From: Entoloma clypeatum
Lineage: Eukaryota > Basidiomycota > Agaricomycetes > Agaricales > Entolomataceae
DNA length: 64,000 bases
NCBI GenBank assembly: GCA_963565915.1
Contig: OY751487.1
Span: 3,348,001-3,412,000, forward strand
Direction: 5' to 3'
Below are positions 10,227 through 20,122 of the stretch, one piece after another (positions within the stretch are counted from its first letter, which is position 1; each line of letters begins with the position of its first letter). The notes beneath the pieces are model-generated. The model was not told the DNA's origin. It was given only the letters and a program-made list of their open reading frames with translations, and made no database searches. Position numbers and translations under genes: made by a program.

Positions 10227-11587
10227 ATGCAGTGGCTCTTCCCGCTCTCGTCGTTCCGCGCAACGCCCTCCCGATGTCCCCTCCAGAAGCAGCTCTATGA
10301 TCGTGCCAGAGGCGTCGAGTTCCTCTTTCGCTTGGGCTCCTCCCTTGCCCTGTCCGTCATATCAACCCCCTCTCTCCCTGTCTCACTTATTTCTTCAGCC
10401 CAACCTCTGCCATGCTCACCGCCGCAACCTGGTTCCATCGTTTCTATATGAGGTACTCTATGGAGGACTTTCATCGTCAAGTCGGCCGATCCATCTTCTG
10501 ATGGCCTTCTCCTTGGCTCATGTTTCTGCAGGACGTCGCAGCTTCCTGCATTTTCCTCGCCACAAAAACCGAGGAATGTGGCCGTAAGCTCCGTGATGTC
10601 GCAAGGGTCTGTCAATCCAAGGTCTCAGGTCTTGACATATCTCAGGTCCCCACCGATAGCAAGGTACGTCAAACTGTCTGTCAAGTGTCTTCGGTCCAAC
10701 ATTTCCCCAGGAGGTGGAGCAATGTCAAACCGCCATATTGCTGACCGAAGAGGTTCTGCTCGAAGCGTTGTGTTTCGACTTTGTCGTGAAGAGTCCTCAT
10801 GCCGAGCTGATTGATCTTTTCGATGCCCATCCAATTGACACCGTCATACAGGAATATGCCTGGAGTCTCGCCCATGATTCGTTCGTTCGGTTCTGTCCTA
10901 CTCCCAAGGGAAAACACGACTCCTCATGGCTTACAATAAATAGATATCGAACACCTATGTGTATCCTCTACACGCCCAAAGTCATTGCAACCGCCTGTTT
11001 TGTCCTTGCCCAAAAGATCTTCGATGGCCCGAATTCGCCCTCCCTCGACGCGCGCATTTCAGCGGCTTCACCAGCTGCTTCCCTACCTACACCTCCCTCC
11101 CACAAACCGGCATCCCCTGACGCTTCTCGCTATGCCCTTGACCATTTCAGTTTTACTCAAGCGGAACTGTCTTCCATTTCGGGTACATTCTCACCAGTCT
11201 CCCCTGCTCTCGATTTGACAAACACCATCACAGAGGCTCTGAATCTTCTCCTTGAATTCTATTCATCACAAAATGTGCAAAACACATACCCATATCTTTC
11301 ATCGATCATCACAGTATGTGTTCTCTTCTTGTTATCCATACGCCTCGCCTTACTCCAGGAACTAGGTTCCTCCACCAATTTCACCAAAGCCAGACCTTTA
11401 TGTTTCAGGCCCATCGAACATCGATGATGCTAATAATAACCCAGGTTATGAAGTTCCAGGAAGAACACCAAACTCATCGCATGGTGGCAACACCCCCGCA
11501 ACGGCACTTCCTTGTCCAACAAAGACACCCATACTTCCTGGTGGAGATATTTCGCAAACAGAAGCAAAGCGATTGGATTTAAGTTAA
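10227..11587 (+). CDS. Cyclin K/T-like transcriptional cyclin
   Basis: Predicted 354 aa from 7 exons (10227-10351, 10399-10480, 10532-10663, 10711-10880, 10944-11313, 11359-11365, 11409-11587). The first cyclin box is clear: ELYDRARG-like start, TAATWFHRFYMRYSMEDF, DVAASCIFLATKTEE and GRKLRDVARV. The second repeat has EVLLEALCFDFVVKSPH and PKVIATACFVLAQKIFDGP. This resembles Ctk2/Pch1/cyclin K partners of CDK9/CDK12-type kinases that phosphorylate RNA polymerase II. The C-terminus is Ser/Pro-rich (GRTPNSSHGG). The conserved C-terminal frame requires a 7-nt exon at 11359-11365. The first ATG sits 46 bp after the previous gene, so an upstream exon coding a few more residues is possible. The exact cyclin class is uncertain. 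Confidence 0.82.
11359..11365 (+). other. 7-nt microexon in the cyclin gene
   Basis: Sequence GAACTAG between introns 11314-11358 (GTATGT...CTCCAG) and 11366-11408 (GTTCCT...TTTCAG). Including it keeps the frame that reads GPSNIDDANNNPGYEVPGR; skipping it shifts frame into a different 58-residue tail. Exon sums give an intact 354-aa frame only with it. Confidence 0.6.
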
Positions 11588-12107
11588 CCTGTCCGTCGAT
11601 TATTATGCGATGTATATTACACTAATATCAAACTGTGAATTCATGGACCATCACTGTCCACGGCCAGTTATCACACCAGCCAGTCGCCCAAAGGGCCTAA
11701 AGCCTCTACCCGCTCTGGCTTCGTGCTACCTACAGGTATGATGGCGGGAGCATCGGGTGCCATACTGGATAATGTTGTGGCTAACCAATTCGTCATCAAT
11801 GGCTCTCGTAGCAACAATCTTGCGTGATTCAACGGCCGTACTGGGCCGGGAAGGCCTGATTCAAAGGAATCGGTCCCAGATAGATTGCTCCATACCCCAG
11901 CGGAAGATCCAACCTCTGTCGCCGGTGAGTAAAATGTATGAAAATGAGGGTGTCTTCTGGATTTTACCATCGTTCTTTCCGTCCCAATTCGATTCAGAGT
12001 CTGCTGGTGTTACAAGGCCATCAATCCTATGAAGAGGAACTGAGACAGGGATAAGATGGTGCCCCAGCGGTTCCGGTACCTACATGATGAAATCGTGAGA
12101 TCTGCTG
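11588..12107. other. Convergent intergenic region
   Basis: About 520 bp between the 3' ends of the cyclin gene (+) and the next gene (-). Overlapping frames on both strands near 11670-12030 show no motif, so I call no gene here. Confidence 0.45.
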
Positions 12108-13348
12108 TCACAAAGAGTAGAGCTGGAGCGCAGTAGCCTCGTCGATTTGGCTTGTGATGTCATAGACGGTGCAAGGTGTTTCTGCAGATAAATAGGCAGA
12201 TTCGCCACCTACCGTCGGCACTCCGGCAGAACCTGCGATGCCCATTGAGGACGCCACCCAAAATGTCAGACATTCAGCGATTGAGGGATTGTACGAATCA
12301 TAGGCATAGACATCAGTCACAAATCCCGTTGACCAGCCTGGACCGTATTTCATCAGGTTGTGGAGCTATTCAACGGAATACATACAGATATACCTTCTGA
12401 AAATCCGCCGAATACCCAATTATGGTAGGATGTGAGGACGAACCACCGCGTTTTCCGCTGAACACATATATCCCACACCTGTTATAGTTGATGAGACAAA
12501 CGCAAGTAAAGAACTGGAACTAACTTTAGCCCAGACTCTGTGTTGGCTCTCGAGTGTAGTAGGATATGCGTTGCCTGCTTTGCGGAACGGGGGAAACTGG
12601 AAGCATGGAATTTTGAGGGTTATGAGGGAAAGGCAGGTCGATACATACTGATCGACAGTCTGAAAACTCTTTGATATCCTGGTCAGACAAGATCCAAGGT
12701 GGTTGAAAGGCGACCGTAAGGGTGTTGCTGCTATCTGGGTCCAGGGTTTCAGGGTCGTCTTGTGACCAACAAAAGTATTGACATATATCCCTATCGCGAT
12801 CTTGCGCATCGTTTATGAGATGAAAACCCCAGTCAAGTAATTGAGGATAAGTGATGTGGATTGTGCTTTGGATTGTCTGCAGCGGCAGGCTGTCAAGCCA
12901 TGGTACCATCCTGAAGGGAAACAACAAAATCAAGGAGGATACATGCAAAGCCAGAGAATACGCACCTTGGGACACCATCGGGCTTTTTCATCATTTCCAA
13001 GGATACAGAAACCACTGAAGGGCATGGAATAGTCAGCCTTTCTTCGGTGATATCAACCTCGGACGCGTCGAGAGGCTCTCGAGGTATATTGTTGTCAATC
13101 CCTATAGTCGATATCAAGTGAGAACAGCAAAAGTAAGAGTGGTTGTGTTTCATACAAGACGTGATGGCACTTTCCGTCAAGGCGACGTTAAGAGGAGCTA
13201 TTCTCTCCAACCTACGCCATAACTCGGGGCGGACTTGGAGATGATTTTGGTGGCTCTTATGGCCTTGTGGTGGGGGGAGAGGCGCATTCCTTGCGATCTG
13301 CATGGGAGGGAGGGCACATGTTGCAAGGTAATACCTGAGATTATCCAT
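12108..13348 (-). CDS. Basidiomycete-specific conserved protein of unknown function
   Basis: Predicted 325 aa from 6 exons (13348-13156, 13101-12966, 12910-12649, 12596-12525, 12478-12394, 12337-12108). Recognisable blocks are RPELWRRLERIAPLNVALTE, CWSQDDPETLDPDSSNTLT, FQPPWILSDQDIKEF, HRVWAKVWDICVQRK, RWFVLTSYHNWVFGGFSEGW and CLTFWVASSM. I recall this architecture as a widespread agaricomycete family without assigned function; similar proteins occur in many copies in mushroom genomes. There is no signal peptide. The tryptophan-rich C-terminal half suggests a ligand- or protein-binding fold. An in-frame GTG at 13360 lies just upstream; the ATG at 13348 was chosen. It is convergent with the cyclin gene. 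Confidence 0.75.
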
Positions 13349-14499
13349 TTCAGGTGTCACGTTACTCCTACTTCAACATGTCTTTATTGTAACACCGTCC
13401 TTCCCACGAACTCGACCCAAAATTGGAACAATAACATTATATGTATTATAGCCGTGCAAAAAAAGAAAAAAGAATTCAATGTCTTCCTTGTAGCCGTTCC
13501 GCTATTTGACAGTTTCCGCAGAGTACAGGGCTTATTCGAATCGGGTTTTGAACGGCGGGCGTCATCAGCCGGATGCAATGGCCAGATCTACATCCTGCAT
13601 GACTGTCAGTCAGAAACACCCAATCCTTTTCAAAGATTCCCACCAAAGGGGTGTCTCCTACTGAAAATGCAATTCTGTCGCAGACAGTCATTACGGCGTG
13701 TCGACATTGCGTTGAAGTGTCCACAGGTGAAGTGGTAACGACCGTCGACAATCTAGATATTGAATTTTGTTCACGAGAACAAGGGCCCAGAAGATTGGCA
13801 CCAACATTATAACACATTGAGTTTTCAGCCTAGGTGAAGTTGCAAGAGGATCGTTCAGCAGCAGCGTAAGCTCACCCGAGATCTTTCCTCTGGTGCGTCC
13901 ATTTATTTAATTTGGCCTGCTATGCAAAGTGAGGCATCCAAGCCTCGTTTCTGTCACGAATTCATGCCAAAATCACCACCAAGCGGAACATGCTATCGCC
14001 CGTGCATGAAAGATAAACTTTTCGTGAGTTCAAAACACCCATGCTCAAAAGTGCGGCATCTGTATTTGAATAATCGTTAAAAACGCATACAAGGAGGTGA
14101 AATGGAATTGTAAGAAAGGGCAGAAACCCAGCAAGCCTGATCGTCAATAGATGACAAGCAGAACTCAATTATGGGGGCAAAGCGGATCCAATGCAAAGTC
14201 CTATCCATCGTGGATATGGTGAGGTGCTGAGGCGTGTGGTCGATTGCTGGGGGGGGGGGTCGTCTCTCCAGTCTGTCATGTAGTCAGAAGGCAAGAGCAC
14301 TTGTTTCACATCGTTTGCGGTTGGCCTTGAAACACAAGTAGTTAGATGAATAAACCTTCATTTTATGCCGTGAATATCTGATGTAGAGGCAGTAACGCGA
14401 ACAAATACATGATGATGACTTTGCAGCTCATCCACCGGCCGTGAATAACCCAACATTCTAAATCCCACCTACGTCATCGACGTGAGGAGAAAATGGTTT
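13349..14499. other. Intergenic stretch without a supported gene
   Basis: About 1.15 kb. A frame at 13235-13738 (+) overlaps the previous gene and has no motif. A G11 run lies at 14249-14259. I recognise no RNA gene. Confidence 0.45.
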
Positions 14500-15147
14500 T
14501 TATGCTCCTCGTTTGCGGATTTTCGCCACGAGCTGGACCTTATTGCGAACCTGTTCGTGGAACCTTTATTAAAAAAGCGATAACTGGGTTAAAACTAGCC
14601 TACCTCGTTGGCAAATTGTCTTCTCCAACGCTCACTCGCTAACCTTCGACGTTTGACGCCTTTCTTCTCGTGCCGCTCCGTCAGCTTTATTGCGCGTTTG
14701 ACCCTGTTTCGCTTTAGAATCTTGTCAAGACGGTTATACGCGTCAGACACGTTTCCCCCATAGACCTTTACGCTGCGGCCTAGTATATGCATTAGCATTG
14801 CCAACACAGGCCTGGGAAGGGGCCAGACCTGCATATGGGTCAGGCGGAGGGTAAAGTGCGAGCTGCTTCTTCGCTTCTTCAGACTTTTCCAGCCAAATTT
14901 GGTCGTTGGTGCGGGTCTTGATGGACAGTCTGTTTACCTCGTCGCCGAGACGGTTGTTCCAATCACCCTGCTTAAGGGGTCCCCATGGTTTATAGATCAT
15001 ACTTGAAGACGTTAGACCCGAAGAATGTCTTGCTCGTGCTGGTAAGGTAAACAAAGACGAGGTGTTCAGTCCATGATGGAAGAGAAATGCTCTGGAAAAG
15101 GTGTGCTGCGGGGAGAAAAGAGTTCTCCGCAAATGGTGAGAGAACAT
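14500..15147 (-). CDS. MRP21: Mitochondrial small-subunit ribosomal protein bS21m
   Basis: Predicted 181 aa from 3 exons (15147-14829, 14779-14604, 14550-14500). The first about 50 residues are Arg/Ser/Leu-rich with almost no acidic residues (MFSHHLRRTLFSPQHTFSR), a typical mitochondrial targeting sequence. The C-terminal part is the bS21 domain: GRSVKVYGGNVSDAYNRL, then a strongly basic helix (KRNRVKRAIK, KKGVKRRRLASERWRRQF) and the end VRNKVQLVAKIRKRGA. It binds 15S-type rRNA in the mitoribosome head/platform region. The last 16 codons sit in a separate exon that simple ORF calls miss. It is head-to-head with the RWD gene, 72 bp between start codons. Confidence 0.92.
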
Positions 15148-15219
15148 GGAGAGAGAACTTGAAACTGGTCGGCGTGATTCATTATATAAGCCATCCTTTC
15201 GTTCTCCTTTGCGGCAACG
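15148..15219. promoter_or_regulatory. 72-bp shared divergent promoter (bS21m / RWD gene)
   Basis: Only 72 bp separate the two start codons. An ATTATATAAG TATA-like element lies at about 15181-15190. Both 5' untranslated regions must be very short or overlap. Confidence 0.6.
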
Positions 15220-16285
15220 ATGTCTTCCGATGCTTTACTGGAGGAGTTGGAGGTTGATATGGACACCGCTTACTGCCGACTTTCGTCTTGTTAATGGTGT
15301 CTCTGGCAGGTTTTGGAATCCATTTATCCCACAGAACTTACAAGTTCGTAATATATAGGCCGTGATCTGCAGATACAGCGCAACTAAGGCTCACGCTAAG
15401 AACTATCGGAAAGAGATATACAAATCGATGCAGAGCCGGATGATCCTATAGATGGCGGTGAAGAGCGTACGTTTCTTAACATCGAGGGCCGATTATGAAC
15501 AAGCAGGATCTAATCTTTCGATCGCAGTAAAACTGACGCTGTCCGTTCACTACACCGAAGAATACCCAGATGTGCTTCCAGACTTGTCTCTCACAGCGGC
15601 AGAGGGCGAAATTGATGATGATGAAGTGACAACTCTCATGAATGAGCTGCATTCAGTGGTCCGTCAAATCTCTTCCGGTCTGGTCATCGTAGAATGAGAT
15701 TACTTGTGCTACAGGGAGCCGAAAACGTCGGGATGGCCATGACATTTACCTTGGTATCACATCTCCGGGAGCAGCTCTCGCGTCTTGTTCGCTGCAGAGA
15801 AGAACGGCGGAGGCAGGAGGAGGCAGAGAAAGAGCGCTTGGCACTTGAAGTATTGTCCTTTAAAGTAAAGCTGATTTTCTGGGTGCATCTCTGAATGTTA
15901 ATTAGGAAGAGGAAGCTCGAACTCGAGGAACTCCGGTAACTGTAGAGTCATTTAAGGCATGGAAGCTCAAATTCGATCGGGAAATCGCTGTAAAGAAAGC
16001 TCAGGAAGAAGAAGAATTCCTCAAAGGACTTACACCCAAAGAAAGAGAAGAATGGAGGAAAGCAGGTTCACGTCTCAGCGGTAGATGGTTTCTATTCCAC
16101 GCTTTATGACAAGTTGACCTCTGGTAGGTCGTCAATTATTCGAGCGCGGGGGCAAGAATCTGGAAGATGATGGTCTCCTGGAGGAAGGCACCGTCTCCGT
16201 TGATATCAGTCAATACGAAAGAAACAGGTTGGACGAAGAGCAAGACGACGAAGATGCTGGAGTTACTTTCAGCGATAGCGACTAA
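15220..16285 (+). CDS. GIR2: RWD-domain protein (RWDD1/Gir2-like)
   Basis: Predicted 243 aa from 7 exons (15220-15252, 15310-15343, 15401-15466, 15528-15658, 15715-15849, 15906-16080, 16128-16285). The N-terminal RWD domain reads LEELEVLESIYPTEL, LTLSVHYTEEYPDVLPDLSL and GAENVGMAMTFTLVSHLREQL. A charged coiled coil follows (CREERRRQEEAEKERL), then the DFRP-like part VTVESFKAWKLKFDREI, KERAEEWR-type residues and LSGRQLFERG. Yeast Gir2 binds the GTPase Rbg2 and Gcn1 and acts on ribosome-linked Gcn2 control. The conserved SGRQLFE block supports the Gir2/RWDD1 call over other RWD proteins. The third intron has two possible donors; GTACGT at 15467 was chosen. Confidence 0.88.
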
Positions 16286-16483
16286 TGTTAATGTGTGTAG
16301 ATTTATTGAGCGGCTTAGTGGCCACGGCCCACCAGCCCGATAATCTGCCCATCATATGGTTGCGAGTCAAGCTACAGCGAGGGACAAGGAAAGGATGAAA
16401 TCGAGCCTACAGCACAAGGTATAATGTACAATGACATATGCATCTAGAATTCTTCTACAGAGTGAGATACCTGCATATGTAGG

Positions 16484-18248
16484 TCACAGCCCTTGAAGAG
16501 ACCCTGCTCCTCCAACCATACTCTTAATCACTCCACCGCCTTCTATTTCTTTGCATCCTAGAAGGTCCCTGCCTTCTTCCTTCAAGAATCCATTGTCATC
16601 TATGTATAGTCTAGGAGGAGCTGCCTTGGTGTCATGTATGATATCTTCGGCGACAACCTTGCACCACTCAAGAACAGGCTTAGTCGTCCAGCGATCGACA
16701 AATCTATGGCCAGCTTGAAACCAGCCAAGGTGACCGCCTGCAGGAGTTAACCCCATGACAACATAAGCGTTGTCAGCGCCATCCATTGGAACATGACGAA
16801 CGACTGGATCATCAGCAGCGTTGATTGCCAAGAAAGGGACGCGAATATCCTGAATGACATGATGACTAGAAGCCCAGCAGTAATAATCTTGAGCGGTATC
16901 GAATGGAAAGGTGGGTGCCGATCCTCCCGCTATCCGGGTGAAAGTGTCATCGAATTTGTCCAGGGTGGGATTTCTCAAGTTCAGAGTGAGGGGGATCGCT
17001 TTGGCTACCTGGTGTTCAGGATCCTTTACCAGGGCGTCAATGTGTCGCTCCAGGAGGTTGAGTAGATTACCTCCCATTCCTTTGGAGTAAACATGCGTTC
17101 CTACAAAGCTGTTCAACAATCTGTGCGAACGGGATGAGGGAATGAGAAATAAGGAGAAAAAGCATGGTACCCTGCATTATTTTTAGCCAAATCCCAAGGC
17201 TGGTGACAGTCAACGTCAATGAACAACAGTAAAGTTGAATACAGACATACACACGCCAGGGCACAGCCTGCAAGGAGTCGACTATTGTGGCCTTCTTCAG
17301 CAAGGTATCTTGTCATAACATTGGCACCCAGCGAGAAGCCAATGCCAATTAGAGGAGCTTTGGGGTATAGATGGGATATGAACATCAGCGCCTGACGCAA
17401 ATCATCCGTGTGGCCTGCAGAGTAGAGCTGCGGACTTGTGATAGGCACACCTGCACCTGGAAGATGGGCTGATTGAGGCGAGCTCTCGGAAAGAGCAGTG
17501 AATACACGGACACCCGCGGAAGTTTACGACGACTGCTCGATACCCAAGTCCTCCTTCCTCGACGGGTGCGCATGCACGATGGAGAATTGCTCTTACGTAT
17601 GGTTCATGAGAACCTCGTGGAGACCGCAGATGAGTTGAGTCACTGCAGGGGGGATGACAAAAGAGGCTCACCTCCGGTGAGTCCATGCTTGACGACAATT
17701 ATTGGGACATCGTCAGCGAGGTTGGCTTGATCGGAGGGTGCAAAATCGAGACCACTTAGAAATGATTTTAGGAGGGAGAGATTGATGATTGCGAATAGAA
17801 ACTAACAGAGTGCCACCGTCTAGCAAGCGTATGTATTTCCTGACAGGATATTGAATGCGAATGGGACAGCGACAACTTGATCATGTAGTTTACCTCTCAT
17901 ACCAGATGAGATCGTTCCTGGAGAAGTCGCCAAAGACGCAATACATGGTTTGGAGGTGACCACTGGAGGAGATTGGAACGAATGGTGGGCAAGAGAACGT
18001 AGTACGACATACTTGAATAACCACCAAAGGGGCCTAAACTCAGTGAACAGACTCTGGCATCGGGTCTCAAGCAAAGTGCGCAAGGAGAGCTGCTCGACCT
18101 CATCTGAAGCCTTGCGCTTCCTGACGGCGAGAACGGCGGGGTTGGAGGAGAAGTGAATAAGGGGATGACCACGTTGCGAGCCGCTGCTGGCAACAGTGAA
18201 GAAGGCGCCGATGATTGCGAGGCCAGTGAGGCTGAGAAGGGAAGCCAT
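16484..18248 (-). CDS. Alpha/beta hydrolase, YheT/ABHD1-3/Eht1 family
   Basis: Predicted 463 aa from 8 exons. It starts with a hydrophobic N-terminal anchor (SLTGLAIIGAFFTVA). Family marks are NGHLQTMYC, VVKHGLTGGSHEPYV, the nucleophile elbow GFSLGANV, the acid in AADDPVV and the catalytic His in GGHLGW, so the Ser-Asp-His triad is complete. Fungal members (Eht1/Eeb1/Mgl2) act as medium-chain acyltransferases/esterases or monoacylglycerol lipases at lipid droplets or membranes. Which substrate applies here cannot be told from sequence. Two exons are short (17839-17808, 32 nt; 17199-17171, 29 nt). An in-frame ATG at 18275 would add nine residues; 18248 was preferred because TATA-like sequence sits directly upstream of 18275. 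Confidence 0.9.
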
Positions 18249-18327
18249 CCGAGTTACTTTATTGTCCAGTCCCATAATATATATGCTAATCTTATTACAT
18301 AAGTATATATATGACGTCTCCTCCTTT
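18249..18327. promoter_or_regulatory. 79-bp divergent promoter with two TATATATA elements
   Basis: Separates the hydrolase (-) and CCCH protein (+) start codons. Two self-complementary TATATAT runs lie at about 18278-18285 and 18303-18310, each placed so that it could serve either strand. Confidence 0.6.
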
Positions 18328-20068
18328 ATGGTGTTCAAAAAGTTTCAATGCTGGGTATGTACTGCTCACCCCGTCCTTCCCCCCTACTCCCTGCCTGACC
18401 ACAACAGCATTTTGATTATCGCGGAAATCCTCTGAATACCCCCTGTCATCAAGGAAGCAATTGCAGGTTAATCATGCCCTTTACCCTTTTCCACAATCTT
18501 CACCTTTACTCTTCCCAGGTTTCTTCATCCAGAGGACGAAGGCTGGCCCGGCCTTAAACCTATGGAAAAGCGCACAAGCTTCGTCAAGCGAGATGCAAAC
18601 GGGCTCCGGCGAAGATACAGCGATCCTTATCAAGAAAGCCCCCTTCCCCACAAACCCGAATTCCCCCCCGCTGGCAGATCTGAAAGGCCTTCACTGGTAT
18701 CGCAGCATGACCTATTTGCGCGACAAAAGCTTGAAGATGGCGATAGAATGCGTGGATCACGCGGCCACATGAACACGGACCCCATTCGTGGGCGGCAGAG
18801 AGATCGTAAAAGGAGTGCTGAGCGTGACCAAAGGGATCCAAATACCAATCCAGCCAGGTTATACGATAGACGAGGACATCTTGGCCTCAAACAGACACCA
18901 GACCGCTTGGGTAAATCTATCTCCCAAAAAGCCCATTCGGTTTGCGCTATTTTGCATATCAGATAATGCGGTGATGATGTGATTAATCTAGGGTTTCGAG
19001 ACCACTATTAAAGATCAGGAAGATTTCACGTCGAATGCTGCGCGCCGGTCTCTCCCTGAAAAATCGTCGCGACTTGGTACTGTCAGTGAACACGCCGGCA
19101 AGACCCCACCAAGTATTGATGAAGCGGCGACGTTATCCGCGATCGCGACTGGGCTCGTTGCTCCTCCCGCCCGTGCATTGAAAGCACATCTCCCATTCCC
19201 TTCCGACTCAGAGGAACGCGCCAAACAAACTGTCGCGCTCTTTCGTGAACTGGCAAGGTGTTTATCATCTTTTACTCTGTTTTCTCCACAAGCGCGCGGG
19301 CATGCACATCTAATCGACCTGACGTATAGCTTATCGAACCAGGTGACGCAAGCCACAGAAGCTCAGGCCCGAGAGGACAAGAAACTTAAAGCATTGACCG
19401 GTCTCTCATCCAGTATTGGAAGATTATCCAAGGCTACCGCTACAGCTGTCATGCCTCCCCTTGCAGAAGTCCTTCTCAAACATGCTCAAGGAAAGCAACA
19501 TCTTGAAGATATACTGAAGGCTATGGCTGGTGTCTGGGATGAAGCGGTTGATCTTCTTGTCGCAGAGGTCTGCGATGTAATGGACAATAGACTAGGAGAA
19601 ACATTGAAGAAGATTTCCGAGGAAGGAGAACAGTTGCAAAAACACATTGTAGCGAACGCACTCACAACATTGAAACGACAACGGAGTGGGGACGCCTCAG
19701 AGGACGGTCAACCCTCGATCATCAACAGCCGCCGTGATTCCAAATGGAGCGAAGGTGCATCTCTGCAAGAACAAAAACGTCGTCGCTTTCATGAGGCCTG
19801 TCCCTCGCCGTCGTTGGACAGCAAGAGGAATGTGTTTAAGCCGTCAGCGGAAGTGCAGCCTGGAATCCAGGACATCCTCAACCAAATGAAAATGAAAATT
19901 GACGAACAGGCTCAATTCATGCAAAAATTGACGAAAGAGAATAACGAGGTCTGTCCACGAATATTTGTTGCGACTCATGTCGGTGATGTTCCCGAACAGT
20001 TGAAAGCCGCCCTTCAGCAGGGGGGATCCACGATTGCGTCGCCAAATGCGTCGTTGTACGCTACGTAG
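18328..20068 (+). CDS. CCCH zinc-finger protein with C-terminal helical region
   Basis: Starts with a 27-nt exon (18328-18354, MVFKKFQCW), then 18408-18466, 18519-18910 and 19014 onward. The joined N-terminus reads CWHFDYRGNPLNTPC and CHQGSNCRFLHPEDEGWPG, which fits a C-x13-C-x5-C-x3-H zinc finger of the type found in RNA-binding fungal proteins. A basic RS/RD-rich segment (RGRQRDRKRSAERDQRD) and a long helical region follow (LSSSIGRLSKATATAVMPP; LVAEVCDVMDNRLGETLKKI). The junction 18911-19013 is the least certain. Two frame-neutral introns are likely: 19258-19329 (72 nt) and 19949-19999 (51 nt). With them the protein is 469 aa. A nuclear RNA-related role is inference only. Confidence 0.7.
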
Positions 20069-20122
20069 GCCTTAGAGTACATAGTCTAATATCATATCAC
20101 GTGTTGTTGGTATCCCCTTGAC

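Noticed and set aside
11670..12032. Open frames on both strands between the cyclin gene and the next gene, considered as extra exons.
   Set aside because: No splice-site combination connects them to either neighbour with conserved sequence.
13235..13738. 167-residue open frame on the plus strand.
   Set aside because: It overlaps the 5' end of a well-supported minus-strand gene, has a lysine run and no family feature.
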